Positions 52,423 through 61,678 of a DNA stretch of 64,000 bases are shown in pieces. This DNA is from JBBDQZ01 sp040905705 (GTDB taxonomy: Bacteria > Bacteroidota > Rhodothermia > Balneolales > Natronogracilivirgulaceae). Location of the stretch: assembly GCA_040905705.1 (NCBI GenBank), contig JBBDQZ010000029.1:62001-126000 (forward strand). The letters are read 5' to 3'. The notes below the pieces were generated by a model. The model was given only the letters and a program-made list of their open reading frames with translations, ran no database searches and had not been told where the DNA came from. Position 1 is the stretch's first letter; each line of letters opens with the position of its first letter. Both the position numbers and the translations under genes were made by a program.

Positions 52423-54228
52423 CTAATGTACAGCTTCCACGTGTCTTCCGGTGGTGTCCATAGCTTCCTGTACCGCTTTGTTAAGGTCGAATCCCGTGTC
52501 GAAATTGGCTCCTGCCTGGACCTTCTGATCATACAAATAACGGAAATTCTGTATACTGGAGACTATTGGATTGGCGGCTGTCTGTCCGAGTCCGCATCGA
52601 CTGGCTTTCAGGATTTGAGCCCATTCCAGCATATCGTTAATATCATTTTTAGTTCCCCGCGCATTTAATATTTTTTGCAATGTGTTGCGCAATAAAACCG
52701 GCATGATCCGGCATGTGGAGCAGGAACCGCAGGATTCGTCTATAAAGAAGGAGGTAAAATTCAGCACCACATCGTGTAATAAATCACGGGTGTGATTAAA
52801 CATGATTAACGATCCGCCGGTTGACAGGTCGGCATAACAAAGTGTTCGTTCAAAATCTCTCGGCCCGACCAAAGCTCCGGAGGGCCCACCTACCTGTACC
52901 GCCTGGATATTATCGGCCCCAGTCATTTCACATATATTATTTACACTGAAACCCCATTCCACTTCATATATACCCGGATAACGACAATCTCCCGAAATAC
53001 TGAGCACTTTGGTTCCGGTGGAATCTTCTGTTCCGAAAGATCGATACCATGAACCTCCGTTGAGCAGTACTTTTACCACCGAACAGAACGTCTCGACATT
53101 GTTTACAATGGTTGGCCTGCTCATATATCCTTTTTCAACGGGAAACGGAGGCTTGTCTCTCGGTTCACCACGTTTTCCTTCGGCCGATTCAATTAATGCC
53201 GATTCTTCTCCGCACACATAAGAACCGGCCCCTAACTGAATCCGTACATCGAAATCGAAACCTTTAATCCCGGCTATATCTTTACCCATCAGATTTCGTT
53301 TATGGGCACCGCGGATAAGGTCTTCAAGATATTTTTTCAGGTATTTATATTCGTACCGGATATACAAAATACCCCTGGTAGCTCCTGAAGCGTAAGCGGC
53401 TATCACCATTCCTTCCAGCAGCAATTTGGGATGTTCGGTGAGTATCACCCGGTCCTTGAAAGTTCCCGGTTCTCCTTCATCGGCATTACAGATGATGTAT
53501 TTTTCATTGGACACGGCATTGCGACACAGCTGCCATTTCATTCCTGTTGGAAAACCGGCCCCGCCACGCCCACGGATATTTGAACTTTTCACCTCTTCAA
53601 TTACCTGTTCCGGAGACATTCTGGGCAATATTTCCTTTATCACTTTCCCCGGTTTATAATCCGGATCAAGTACCGGGCCAATTTTTCGGATATGATTGTT
53701 GACAATAGCGCGAATCGATTTGTTGCTGTTCTGGCCGTCCCCGTATCCTTCTGTGACCAGCTCTTCTACTGGTTTCCCTGCCTTGATATCCCTGATCAAC
53801 TCTTTTACCCGGAAAGGGGTGAGATTGGGAAAGATTTTTCCATTGATAATGGCGGCAGGTTCCTGGTCACTCATTCCGATGCAGGAAGTGTCAAATAATC
53901 CGATCAAACCGTCCCTGGTTACAGAATTGAACGGAGTCCCCGTTTCTTTTTCAAAGGTTTGAGCCACCACATTTCGCCCCATCATGGTAGCGGTGACGCT
54001 GGTATTCAGAAATATGGAATATTTTCCCGTGGGCTTGTTGGAAAAAAAATGATAAAAAGACCGGGTTTGCTCAACATCTGCCCCTGATACATCCAGGGCA
54101 CGAGCAATTTGTATCACCGCATCATCACTGATATACCCCTTTTCATCCTGAATATCAATCAGTATATCCATTAATCGGGTTGAGTCCCGGTTGTACTTAT
54201 CCAGAACGGAAGCATATTCGTTTTTCAT
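52423..54228 (-). CDS. hoxF: Hydrogenase diaphorase flavoprotein subunit HoxF with fused NuoE-like domain
   Basis: The protein has 601 residues from the ATG at 54228. The N-terminal part (1-180) is a NuoE/HoxE-like domain (LMDILIDIQDEKGYISDDAV, SFYHFFSNKPTGKY), but of the four [2Fe-2S] Cys only one remains (in FDTSCIGMSD). The main part is NuoF-like: NIRGRGGAGFPTGMKW for NAD and FMN, NADEGEPGTFKDR, IQLGAGSYVCGEESALIES, and the [4Fe-4S] site ESCGSCSTCRI plus SRCGLG. It exchanges electrons with NAD(H). The same fused, cysteine-poor arrangement is known in HoxF of Cupriavidus necator, which supports group 3d. It is the first gene of the hox operon, divergent from hypF. Confidence 0.95.
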   Translation of the reverse strand: MKNEYASVLDKYNRDSTRLMDILIDIQDEKGYISDDAVIQIARALDVSGADVEQTRSFYHFFSNKPTGKYSIFLNTSVTATMMGRNVVAQTFEKETGTPFNSVTRDGLIGLFDTSCIGMSDQEPAAIINGKIFPNLTPFRVKELIRDIKAGKPVEELVTEGYGDGQNSNKSIRAIVNNHIRKIGPVLDPDYKPGKVIKEILPRMSPEQVIEEVKSSNIRGRGGAGFPTGMKWQLCRNAVSNEKYIICNADEGEPGTFKDRVILTEHPKLLLEGMVIAAYASGATRGILYIRYEYKYLKKYLEDLIRGAHKRNLMGKDIAGIKGFDFDVRIQLGAGSYVCGEESALIESAEGKRGEPRDKPPFPVEKGYMSRPTIVNNVETFCSVVKVLLNGGSWYRSFGTEDSTGTKVLSISGDCRYPGIYEVEWGFSVNNICEMTGADNIQAVQVGGPSGALVGPRDFERTLCYADLSTGGSLIMFNHTRDLLHDVVLNFTSFFIDESCGSCSTCRIMPVLLRNTLQKILNARGTKNDINDMLEWAQILKASRCGLGQTAANPIVSSIQNFRYLYDQKVQAGANFDTGFDLNKAVQEAMDTTGRHVEAVH

Positions 54229-54507
54229 AGTAATTCCGGATTTATGTTTAACGGGTGTCTTTAACAAGGTATCATCAAATGTGAATTTTATTTAAATTTT
54301 TTTTGTATAGATTTATTATAAATAATGAATGTATTTGTGTTATAAGTACATGATTTTATTATAATTTTATTCATAAAAAATCATTTTTTTATTAGAAATA
54401 CTTCAAAGAATCTTCACAAAAGAAATTCAAATTGGTACTGAATGGATTGAATATTTGTTTTTTATAGTTATGCATCCGGTATCAAACCCTTGAAGCGGAG
54501 AACAGAC
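54229..54507. promoter_or_regulatory. Divergent promoter region between hoxF and hypF
   Basis: This 279-bp, strongly AT-rich interval separates the two divergent hydrogenase transcription units and must hold both promoters. A perfect 8-bp inverted repeat (ATGATTTT at 54350-54357, AAAATCAT at 54377-54384) is followed by a run of seven T, which could be an attenuator or operator for hypF. TTGTGT near 54335 and TATAAT near 54360 may be a plus-strand promoter with long spacing. I see no clear FNR or CRP site. Confidence 0.45.
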
Positions 54508-56934
54508 ATGGAACATCTGCTAGCAGCTCGGAAAATTCATTTATTTGGGTTGGTTCAGGGTGTGGGATTCAGGCCTTATGTGTACCGGTTGGCAAAAGAG
54601 CATGGATTGAATGGATGGGTAAGCAACACCAATGAAGGCCTATTGATACAAGTAGAGGGAGAAAGCAAGCATATCGACGGTTTTTTGGAGAAGCTTGACC
54701 ATCACACACCTATTGCATCCGTCATACACTCCATGAAGCATCAAAGCTGTCCGCCGGATTATTTATCCGATTTCCGCATTCATAAGAGCCTTGATTTGTC
54801 GGATCAGATCACACAAATAAGTCCGGATATTGCTGTTTGTGAGGATTGCCTGCAGGATATGAAAACGCAACCCCATCGTTTCGATTATCCGTTTATCAAT
54901 TGTACGCATTGCGGGCCGAGATTTAGTATCGTCCGTGGATTGCCATATGACCGGCACAGGACGACTATGGAACCATTTAGCATGTGTGATACCTGTCGCG
55001 ACGAATATCAATCGATCCATGATCGCCGCTTTCATGCACAGCCGGTAGCCTGTATTAAATGCGGCCCGTCATACACCATGATAACCCGGCATCACAAGAT
55101 CAGGGGGACCCGGAATATAGTGGAGAAATTCCGGGAGTTGATGGAGCAGGGCGGGATCATTGCCATGAAAGGCCTGGGTGGTTTTCATCTGGTTTGCGAC
55201 GCGCTGAACGAAGAAGCTGTTGGCCGGCTGAGAGATGTAAAACACAGAGATGGCAAACCTTTTGCCGTGATGGTCAGGGACACAAAAACCGCCGGGGAAT
55301 TTGCGAAACTATCTCCCCTGGAAGCGGAATTGCTGGGTTCCTGGCGCAGGCCTATTGTTTTGCTGAAACAGCGGATTGTACGGGCTAACGTTTTCGATTC
55401 TCCTTTGAGCGCGACCGCCAGGTTCCATGGTACGTTCAACAAACTTCGGAAGTTATCCTTCCGTACTCATAAAACAGAATCCGCAGGAAACACAGGTTTT
55501 TCCCGATCCATCAACCCCGGCTGTTCCACTATTGGCATGATGTTGCCGTATATGCCTTTTCATCATTTGATGTTTGAAAGATTGAATACCCCGGCGGTTG
55601 TTATGACCAGTGGCAACCTTTCGGATGAACCTGTCGTAATAGATAACCGGAAAGCACTTGAGCTTTTTAGTGGCATTACCGACGCTATACTGACCTATGA
55701 CAGACAGATATATAACCGGGCGGATGATTCGGTTGTATTTGTGGCATCCAATCAACCAAGAGTCATAAGGAGAGCAAGAGGATACGTTCCCGAATCGGTC
55801 AGATTGACTTCCAGTGTAGACGGCATACTGGCAACCGGCGCTGAACTGAGTCATTGTTTCGGTATTGGTAAAGGAAATGAGGCTATTCTGAGCCAGCATA
55901 TCGGGGATCTGAAAAATCCCGAGACCTGGCACTTTTTCCGGGAAACAGTAACCAGGTTTCAGGAGCTGTACCGAATGAGCCCCGCAGCAGTAGCATGCGA
56001 TTATCATCCCGACTACCTCTCCTCGCAATTTGCTCATCAGACGGCTGATCAGATGCACATTCCTGTCATCCGGGTGCAGCATCATCATGCCCATGTTGCT
56101 GCATGTATGGCCGAATATCAGCTCAATGAACCGGTAATCGGTGTAAGCCTGGACGGGACCGGCCTGGGGGATGACGGCCATGTTTGGGGCGGTGAATTTT
56201 TGTATGTCGATCCGGTTTCATACAAGCGTCATTCCCACTTTTCCTATATACCCATGCCTGGTGGGGATAAAGCGTCCGTGGAAACCTGGCGTATGGGGGT
56301 ATCCTTTTTATATCAGGCACTCGGGAGGGATTTTATGAAACTTGATCTTCCTTTTGTTCATGAAATGCGTAAAAAGCCGGAATTGAATCTGCTTCTCACG
56401 GCTGTCGACCGGAATCTGAATGCACCATTAACCTCGTCAGCCGGCCGGCTTTTTGACGCTGTAGCTGCAATTACGGGGATATGTTATGAAAACTCATTTC
56501 ACGCCGAGGCCCCAATCAAACTGGAATCGCTGATTGACGAACGTGTAAAAGAGTATTATCCGTTTGCTATCGGGAAGACTGTTTCATTTCAACCCATGTT
56601 CAGGGCACTTGTTGCCGATCTGCAGAGACGGGTTTCCATGCCGGTAATAGCTGCCAGATTTCATAATACTCTCGTATCAGCTGTTTTCGCGGTTTCCTGC
56701 TCCATGAAACAGAAATATCACACCGATAAGGTGGTATTGACAGGGGGGGTGTTTCAAAACAAATTTTTGTTGGAAAAAACAGAAGAGCGATTGAAAGAAG
56801 AGTTTGATGTTTACAGCCCGTCGCTGATACCTTGCAATGATGCAGGTATTGCATTGGGGCAGATGGCAATAGCAGCACACAAAATGGATTATTCAAACAA
56901 TGAATCCTGTCATATTCTATCCACAAAACCCTGA
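54508..56934 (+). CDS. hypF: Carbamoyltransferase HypF
   Basis: The protein has 808 residues from the ATG at 54508 (GGAG at 54496-54499). A TTG at 54490 is also in frame but less likely. Domains in order: acylphosphatase (HLFGLVQGVGFRPYVYRLA), two Zn-ribbon Cys pairs (CEDCLQDM, CTHCGPRFSIV, CDTCRDEY, CIKCGPSYTM), a YrdC-like domain that makes carbamoyl-adenylate (GGIIAMKGLGGFHLVCDA, DGKPFAVMVR), and a Kae1-like carbamoyltransferase domain (VQHHHAHVAACMAEY, GVSLDGTGLGDDGHVWGGEF). It turns carbamoyl phosphate into the carbamoyl group placed on HypE Cys, the source of the CN ligands. First gene of the hypFCDE operon. Confidence 0.96.
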   Translation: MEHLLAARKIHLFGLVQGVGFRPYVYRLAKEHGLNGWVSNTNEGLLIQVEGESKHIDGFLEKLDHHTPIASVIHSMKHQSCPPDYLSDFRIHKSLDLSDQITQISPDIAVCEDCLQDMKTQPHRFDYPFINCTHCGPRFSIVRGLPYDRHRTTMEPFSMCDTCRDEYQSIHDRRFHAQPVACIKCGPSYTMITRHHKIRGTRNIVEKFRELMEQGGIIAMKGLGGFHLVCDALNEEAVGRLRDVKHRDGKPFAVMVRDTKTAGEFAKLSPLEAELLGSWRRPIVLLKQRIVRANVFDSPLSATARFHGTFNKLRKLSFRTHKTESAGNTGFSRSINPGCSTIGMMLPYMPFHHLMFERLNTPAVVMTSGNLSDEPVVIDNRKALELFSGITDAILTYDRQIYNRADDSVVFVASNQPRVIRRARGYVPESVRLTSSVDGILATGAELSHCFGIGKGNEAILSQHIGDLKNPETWHFFRETVTRFQELYRMSPAAVACDYHPDYLSSQFAHQTADQMHIPVIRVQHHHAHVAACMAEYQLNEPVIGVSLDGTGLGDDGHVWGGEFLYVDPVSYKRHSHFSYIPMPGGDKASVETWRMGVSFLYQALGRDFMKLDLPFVHEMRKKPELNLLLTAVDRNLNAPLTSSAGRLFDAVAAITGICYENSFHAEAPIKLESLIDERVKEYYPFAIGKTVSFQPMFRALVADLQRRVSMPVIAARFHNTLVSAVFAVSCSMKQKYHTDKVVLTGGVFQNKFLLEKTEERLKEEFDVYSPSLIPCNDAGIALGQMAIAAHKMDYSNNESCHILSTKP

Positions 56935-56938
56935 AACA

Positions 56939-57208
56939 ATGTGTCTCAGTATACCCGGAAAAATTGTATTTATTGATAAAGAAGAAAAGATCGCAAGAGT
57001 ATCTGTCGGAGGCAGTGAGGTACAGGCCGGCCTTCAGTTACTTGATAATGTAAAGGTGAATGATTACGTATTGGTCCATAGTGGTTTTGCGCTTCAAAAG
57101 ATCAGTGACAAAGAGGCAAAAGAGACCCTTGAGCTGATCCGTATTCTGGAACAATCTTCTGCTGAGAGTGATGAGTCATTGCAAACAACGAAACGCTCAC
57201 CAATATGA
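56939..57208 (+). CDS. hypC: Hydrogenase assembly chaperone HypC
   Basis: The protein has 89 residues from the ATG at 56939, just 4 bp after the hypF stop. It starts with the obligatory MCLSIPGKIV, where Cys2 helps to hold the Fe(CN)2CO precursor, and contains ARVSVGGSEVQAGLQLL and DYVLVHSGFALQKI. HypC binds HypD and the immature HoxH to bring the iron moiety. Its stop codon overlaps the hypD start by 4 bases (ATGA), so translation is coupled. A short Ser/Thr-rich tail extends beyond the family core. Confidence 0.95.
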   Translation: MCLSIPGKIVFIDKEEKIARVSVGGSEVQAGLQLLDNVKVNDYVLVHSGFALQKISDKEAKETLELIRILEQSSAESDESLQTTKRSPI

Positions 57209-58287
57209 AATATGTACAGGAATATCGCAATAAAGAACTGGCAGCGTTGCTCCTCAAGCAAATACATGCCTGGAAAGGGCCAAAAGTACGATTTATGGAA
57301 GTATGTGGCGGACACACCATGGTTATTCAAAAATATGGGATTCCCGGATTGCTTCCTTCAAATGTCTCGCTGATATCCGGGCCGGGATGTCCGGTTTGTG
57401 TCACATCTCTGCAATATATTGATCATGCTGTGGCGCTAAGCAGGCTTGAAAATGTAATCCTGACTACATATGGCGATTTGATTCGTGTACCGGGGAGTAC
57501 GTCCTCACTGGAACGGGAAAAAGCCCGGGGCGCCGATATCCGTATGGTCTATTCAACCCTGGAAGCTTTAGCTGTTGCTAAAAATAATCCGGATAAAAAG
57601 GTGGTCTTTCTCGGTATTGGTTTTGAGACGACGGCTCCTGCCAGTGCGGTGGCCTTGATTCGTGCACGAGAATATAATCTGCGTAATTTTTTACTGTTGA
57701 GTGCTCACAAAATGATGCCACCGGCCATGGAAGCTATCGTGGATGCGGAAGTAAAGATCGACGGGTATCTGGCACCCGGGCATGTGAGTACCATCACCGG
57801 CTCTAATATCTTTCACGATATTCCTCAAAAATATAAATTACCGGTGGTTGTTTCAGGGTTTGAGCCCCTGGATATTCTCCAATCCATCTATATGTTGCTG
57901 AAGCAGATTGAGACGAATGATTTCAAGGTGGAGATACAATATAAACGCGCCGTCAAGCCACAGGGAAATCTAAAAGCCCGCTCCATGTTAAAGGAGGTGT
58001 TTATTGAAAGAAATGACTGGTGGAGAGGGCTGGGAGTCTTGCCCGACAGCGGATTGGGTATAAACGACGCCTATGCGGACTGGGATGCCGAACGTTCATT
58101 GCATGTGGTTATTGAGACGACTAAAGAACCCGGAGGGTGCATCTGTGGAGAAATACTGAAAGGATTGAAAAAGCCGTCGGAATGTCCGTTATACAAAAAG
58201 ACATGCACACCGGTCAATCCGATAGGAACATGCATGGTATCCGAAGAAGGTGCATGTCAGGCGTATTACAAATATGGAGCAGCCTGA
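57205..58287 (+). CDS. hypD: Hydrogenase formation protein HypD
   Basis: The protein has 360 residues. The conserved blocks are all present: FMEVCGGHTMVIQKYGI, LISGPGCPVCVT, KKVVFLGIGFETTAPASA, APGHVSTITG and PVVVSGFEPLDIL. The C-terminal Cys set that holds the [4Fe-4S] cluster reads GGCICGEILKGLKKPSECPLY, then CTPVNPIGTCMVSEEGAC. HypD assembles the Fe(CN)2CO unit together with HypC and accepts cyanide from HypE. It overlaps hypC by 4 bp. Confidence 0.96.
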   Translation: MKYVQEYRNKELAALLLKQIHAWKGPKVRFMEVCGGHTMVIQKYGIPGLLPSNVSLISGPGCPVCVTSLQYIDHAVALSRLENVILTTYGDLIRVPGSTSSLEREKARGADIRMVYSTLEALAVAKNNPDKKVVFLGIGFETTAPASAVALIRAREYNLRNFLLLSAHKMMPPAMEAIVDAEVKIDGYLAPGHVSTITGSNIFHDIPQKYKLPVVVSGFEPLDILQSIYMLLKQIETNDFKVEIQYKRAVKPQGNLKARSMLKEVFIERNDWWRGLGVLPDSGLGINDAYADWDAERSLHVVIETTKEPGGCICGEILKGLKKPSECPLYKKTCTPVNPIGTCMVSEEGACQAYYKYGAA

Positions 58288-58323
58288 TCAGGTTACATTT
58301 ATGAAAGTTTTACAGGAGTTTTA

Positions 58324-59400
58324 TTGAAGCTACTTAAATATATACAATTGGGGCATGGCAGCGGGGGAAAACTGACCCATGAGCTGATAAACGAGATGTT
58401 TGTAAAACATTTTGACAATGAAATACTGCGTCAACAGGGAGATTCGGCTCTGCTTCCAATGGATGCCTTGTCGTTATCATCGTTTACTTCTGAGTCTGAT
58501 GTCGCCCGTTCCTTCCCGGCCGATTCTAAAAAACTGGCTTTTACGACCGATGCGTATGTGGTGGATCCTGTTTTTTTCCCTGGTGGTAACATCGGAACCC
58601 TGGCGGTGAGCGGCACGGTAAATGATCTTGCGGTGACGGGCGCTGTTCCGCTTTATATTTCCGCTGCATTTATCCTTGAAGAGGGGTTGGCATTCCAGGA
58701 CCTCGATGAGATCGTCCGAACCATGGCCGAAACAGCACGGAATGCAGGAGTATCTATTGTGACAGGGGACACCAAGGTGGTAAACAGAGGGCAATGTGAC
58801 AAAATTTTCATTACCACAACCGGTGTAGGAGTGCTTGAAAGTACTTTTGAACACATAGCGAGCGGGAAGCGGGTTGAAACGGGGGATAAAATTATTGTCA
58901 ATGGATTTGTGGGAGATCACGGTATATCCATTTTAGGCGAACGGGAATCCCTCAATTTTACCTCACCGGTTCGCTCCGATGTCTCTTGCCTGAACAGCCT
59001 GATCCGGGAGGTTACCCGGTCATTTGATGTCCATTTTATGAGGGATGCGACCCGTGGAGGCGTGGCTACCGTATTGGCCGAACTGGCAGAAACCCGAAAC
59101 AAGGGCATTGAAATCCATGAAACATCTGTTCCGGTGCGCGATGAAGTAAAAGGTATCTGCGAGATCTTCGGATATGATCCTTTATATATAGCCAATGAAG
59201 GGAAGGTGGTGATGGTGGTAGCGAATGAACAGGCGGAGGAGGTGCTTGTACGACTTCGGGGACATGCGTTGGGAAGAGAAAGTGCGATTATCGGAGTGGT
59301 AACCGGTGAACCGGCCGGCAAGGTAGTGCTTAATACGGAGATAGGTGGACAACGGTTTCTGGATATGCTTGCCGGGGAACAGCTTCCGAGGATTTGTTGA
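58324..59400 (+). CDS. hypE: Hydrogenase expression/formation protein HypE
   Basis: The protein has 358 residues from a TTG at 58324, supported by AGGAG at 58314-58318, only 5 bases upstream. The one nearby upstream ATG (58301) runs into a stop. The N-terminus LGHGSGGKLTHELI is the classic HypE opening. The ATP-binding core has ALAVSGTVNDLAVTGA-type TLAVSGTVNDLAVTGA and SIVTGDTKVV, and later FMRDATRGGVATVLAE. The last residues LPRIC end in Cys, which is carbamoylated and dehydrated to a thiocyanate to give CN. It completes the hypFCDE set. Confidence 0.96.
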   Translation: MKLLKYIQLGHGSGGKLTHELINEMFVKHFDNEILRQQGDSALLPMDALSLSSFTSESDVARSFPADSKKLAFTTDAYVVDPVFFPGGNIGTLAVSGTVNDLAVTGAVPLYISAAFILEEGLAFQDLDEIVRTMAETARNAGVSIVTGDTKVVNRGQCDKIFITTTGVGVLESTFEHIASGKRVETGDKIIVNGFVGDHGISILGERESLNFTSPVRSDVSCLNSLIREVTRSFDVHFMRDATRGGVATVLAELAETRNKGIEIHETSVPVRDEVKGICEIFGYDPLYIANEGKVVMVVANEQAEEVLVRLRGHALGRESAIIGVVTGEPAGKVVLNTEIGGQRFLDMLAGEQLPRIC

Positions 59401-59424
59401 GATTCTTTATTAACTTGTTTGTGT

Positions 59425-59456
59425 ACTCATGTTGAGGTGTGGCAACACACATGAGT
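59425..59456. repeat. Hairpin after hypE carrying copy 2 of the TGTTG-loop-CAACA repeat
   Basis: ACTCATGT at 59425-59432 pairs with ACATGAGT at 59449-59456 and encloses TGTTG/CAACA (59430-59434, 59443-59447). The inner sequence CATGTTGAGGT, four bases, CAACACACA matches the copy at 12987-13008. It begins 25 bp after hypE. It could act as its transcript end, although no T run follows. Confidence 0.45.
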
Positions 59457-59611
59457 ATCTTAATTACTTTATGGATATTCAATGCGATATTATAACCCCT
59501 GAATACTAAACAGATGAAACATGATTATATTTGACACTTACCATCATGGATCTTCGCAACGGAACATGGTCAACCAGAAAGCCATATATACAATTAACTA
59601 CTCTTTAAAAA

Positions 59612-60241
59612 ATGAATTATAAAGTTTTACTCCGGATCTTCTTGTCGGCATGTCTTGCCGTATTCATATCAACGCTGCCATCATTGGGTCAGAACACGAC
59701 ATCCTCACGTTATGAAGTGGCAGAGGAGTCAAGTATGACTATTATTGGGACATCCAATGTGACTGACTGGGATGCTGCTGTTCAGACCGTTAATGGCTCA
59801 ATGCTGCTTAACTCCGGTGGCAGGAATTGGAGTGAAGTGGATCCTTCCTGGTTTGAGGAGGTCTATATCAGTATTCCCGTCAGCGATATAGATTCCGGTC
59901 CCAAACCTATGAATGACAATATTTACTCAGCATTGAAACAGGAGGAGCATCCGGAAATCATCTACAGGCTTGAAGATATCCGGGAAATGGCTGTTACCGA
60001 TAATGGCGAACAGCTTGAATTGACGGTAAACGGGGTATTGAGTGTTGCCGGAAAGGAACAGGACCTGAATCAGTTGATCCGGATCAATATCCTTGAGAAT
60101 GGCGATCTGGAAGTCACCGGTTCTACGGATATGAAGATGACAGATTTTAATGTCACCCCACCTACTTTTATGCGTGGAGCACTGACAACCGATGAGAATA
60201 TCACGGTGGAATTTCAGCTGGTGTTTAAAATTCAAGCATAG
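59612..60241 (+). CDS. Secreted YceI-like lipid/isoprenoid-binding protein
   Basis: The protein has 209 residues. An N-terminal signal peptide (about 1-26, YKVLLRIFLSACLAVFIST, ending near LGQ) directs it to the periplasm. The mature part shows the YceI lipocalin-like barrel: SRYEVAEESSMTIIGTSNVTDWDA, YISIPVSDIDSGPKPMNDNIYSALK, HPEIIYRLEDI, GVLSVAGKEQDL and TDFNVTPPTFMRG. Such proteins bind polyisoprenoids or fatty acids. Its 3' end overlaps the convergent SUMF1-like gene by 17 bp. Confidence 0.85.
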   Translation: MNYKVLLRIFLSACLAVFISTLPSLGQNTTSSRYEVAEESSMTIIGTSNVTDWDAAVQTVNGSMLLNSGGRNWSEVDPSWFEEVYISIPVSDIDSGPKPMNDNIYSALKQEEHPEIIYRLEDIREMAVTDNGEQLELTVNGVLSVAGKEQDLNQLIRINILENGDLEVTGSTDMKMTDFNVTPPTFMRGALTTDENITVEFQLVFKIQA

Positions 60242-61307
60242 GTTCGATCCAGTATTCCATAATCTCTTCCCTTGAAGGAGTTTCCGCAGGACGAATGATG
60301 CGAAAACCCACAAAAGGCGCGTTGGTGTGCCACCACATACTTTTCGGAATCTGGGGATCACTTCTGCTCCATTGTCCGCTCGAACCTCTTCTTTTTGTAC
60401 ACCGTATATCTTCGGCATTTTCATTCCAGTGACCGCCTCTGACCGCCCTCGGGTACAAGGACTCCGGCCTGAACCAGGGGTTATCGGCTACATCCCCTTC
60501 AAGCACATCGTGGTAGTCTTCGAGATATTCATCCATGGTCCACTCGGTGACATTGCCTTGCATATCGAAAAATCCAAATGGATTGGGTTGCTTGCTGCCG
60601 GTACGGTGGTATCTGCTTCCGCTGTTACCCCGATACCATTCATATTCATCCAGATCTGAAGGGTCATCTCCGAAAAAATAGGTGGTGGAAGTTCCCCCGC
60701 GACAGGCATATTCCCATTCTGCTTCCGTTGGAAGACGGTGAAACTTGCCGGTTTTTGCCGTGAGCCACATGGTATATACCACGGCAGCGAAATGTGTCAT
60801 ACTGACAGCCGGATGATCCGTTTCACGCCCCATACCGTAGGCCTCGTCTCCATAAGGAGGGGAAGGGGTTATTATCGCATCCGCTTCAATGCCGAATTCA
60901 TCAAGCAAATTGTCTGTAAACTCAATTTCGAGTAATTCTCTGGAAAACAGGTCATATTGTTCCCATGTGATAATATGCTTCGACATCCAGAATGGATCCA
61001 CGTTTACCCGACGCTGTGGCCCCTCATGATTTTCATATCCGTCTTCATCAGTGGACCGGCCCATCATGAATGTTCCGCCCTGGACGGGGAGCATCTCTAT
61101 GGTTACATCAGAACCCGGAATCGTTTGTGAATAGGCGGGAAGTGATTCGGTCGATCTTGTGCCCGGTTCACTGTTTGAAGACGTATCCGGACTTTCTGTT
61201 TCTTTGCCGACAAACAATGAAGAGCAGGCGGTTTGAATCATTAAAATCAAAGCCATGACGACCAGGGAAGGCCCTGTCGTAATTATTGAACTGTTTTTGC
61301 GGGACAT
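60225..61307 (-). CDS. SUMF1/FGE-fold lipoprotein without the catalytic cysteine pair
   Basis: The protein has 360 residues from the ATG at 61307 (MSRKNSS). Starts at 61337 or further up are possible; 61307 gives a compact signal peptide ending in MIQTAC with a likely lipid-anchor Cys28. The mature part is the formylglycine-generating-enzyme-like domain: LPVQGGTFMMGRSTDEDG, PFWMSKHIITWEQYDLFS, RLPTEAEWEYACRGGT, FGFFDMQGNVTEWTMDEY and RAVRGGHWNENAEDIRC. True FGE has two catalytic Cys near the C-terminus; here that region is SSGQWSRSDPQIPKSMWW with no Cys, so it is not a sulfatase-activating oxidase. Related lipoproteins (GldJ/GldK type) serve gliding or envelope structures. Overlaps the YceI gene end by 17 bp. 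Confidence 0.82.
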   Translation of the reverse strand: MSRKNSSIITTGPSLVVMALILMIQTACSSLFVGKETESPDTSSNSEPGTRSTESLPAYSQTIPGSDVTIEMLPVQGGTFMMGRSTDEDGYENHEGPQRRVNVDPFWMSKHIITWEQYDLFSRELLEIEFTDNLLDEFGIEADAIITPSPPYGDEAYGMGRETDHPAVSMTHFAAVVYTMWLTAKTGKFHRLPTEAEWEYACRGGTSTTYFFGDDPSDLDEYEWYRGNSGSRYHRTGSKQPNPFGFFDMQGNVTEWTMDEYLEDYHDVLEGDVADNPWFRPESLYPRAVRGGHWNENAEDIRCTKRRGSSGQWSRSDPQIPKSMWWHTNAPFVGFRIIRPAETPSREEIMEYWIEPMLEF

Positions 61308-61678
61308 ACCATTTGGATTTTCAGGATTAGCAGTCATTGTTTTCACATTACCATCACGTTGTGAAGATAATCCGTGTGGAGGACAAGTTGAAGGATTAGT
61401 TATGGATTGTTCATACCAAATATTTGTGTGCCATGGCCATGTGATGCACACTTCTTTCCATCACCGGAGGAAGACAGACTGAACAGAGACTTCAATCCGG
61501 CTGAAGTCATTGAGTCGTCAATATAAATCAGACTGGTCATAAAATGAGGCCTCCATTGATAATTATCATAGAAAGCAAGGGGTGAAGACAGGGCACCATG
61601 ATCGACAAAGATATAGTTTTATTGTGAAATGTTTATAAACAAAGAACCGCCACATCAAATCGGTTACAACAGGATTCC
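61308..61678. other. Intergenic region between the SUMF1-like and apbE genes
   Basis: About 370 bp including the possible 5' extension of the SUMF1-like frame. A perfect 7-bp hairpin (GACTTCA at 61488-61494, TGAAGTC at 61502-61508, loop of 7) lies in it and might be an operator or transcript end. I see no gene. Confidence 0.4.

Noticed and set aside
54229..54507. FNR/CRP-type site for the hydrogenase operons
   Set aside because: Looked for TTGAT-N4-ATCAA and TGTGA-N6-TCACA patterns; no convincing match in the divergent region.
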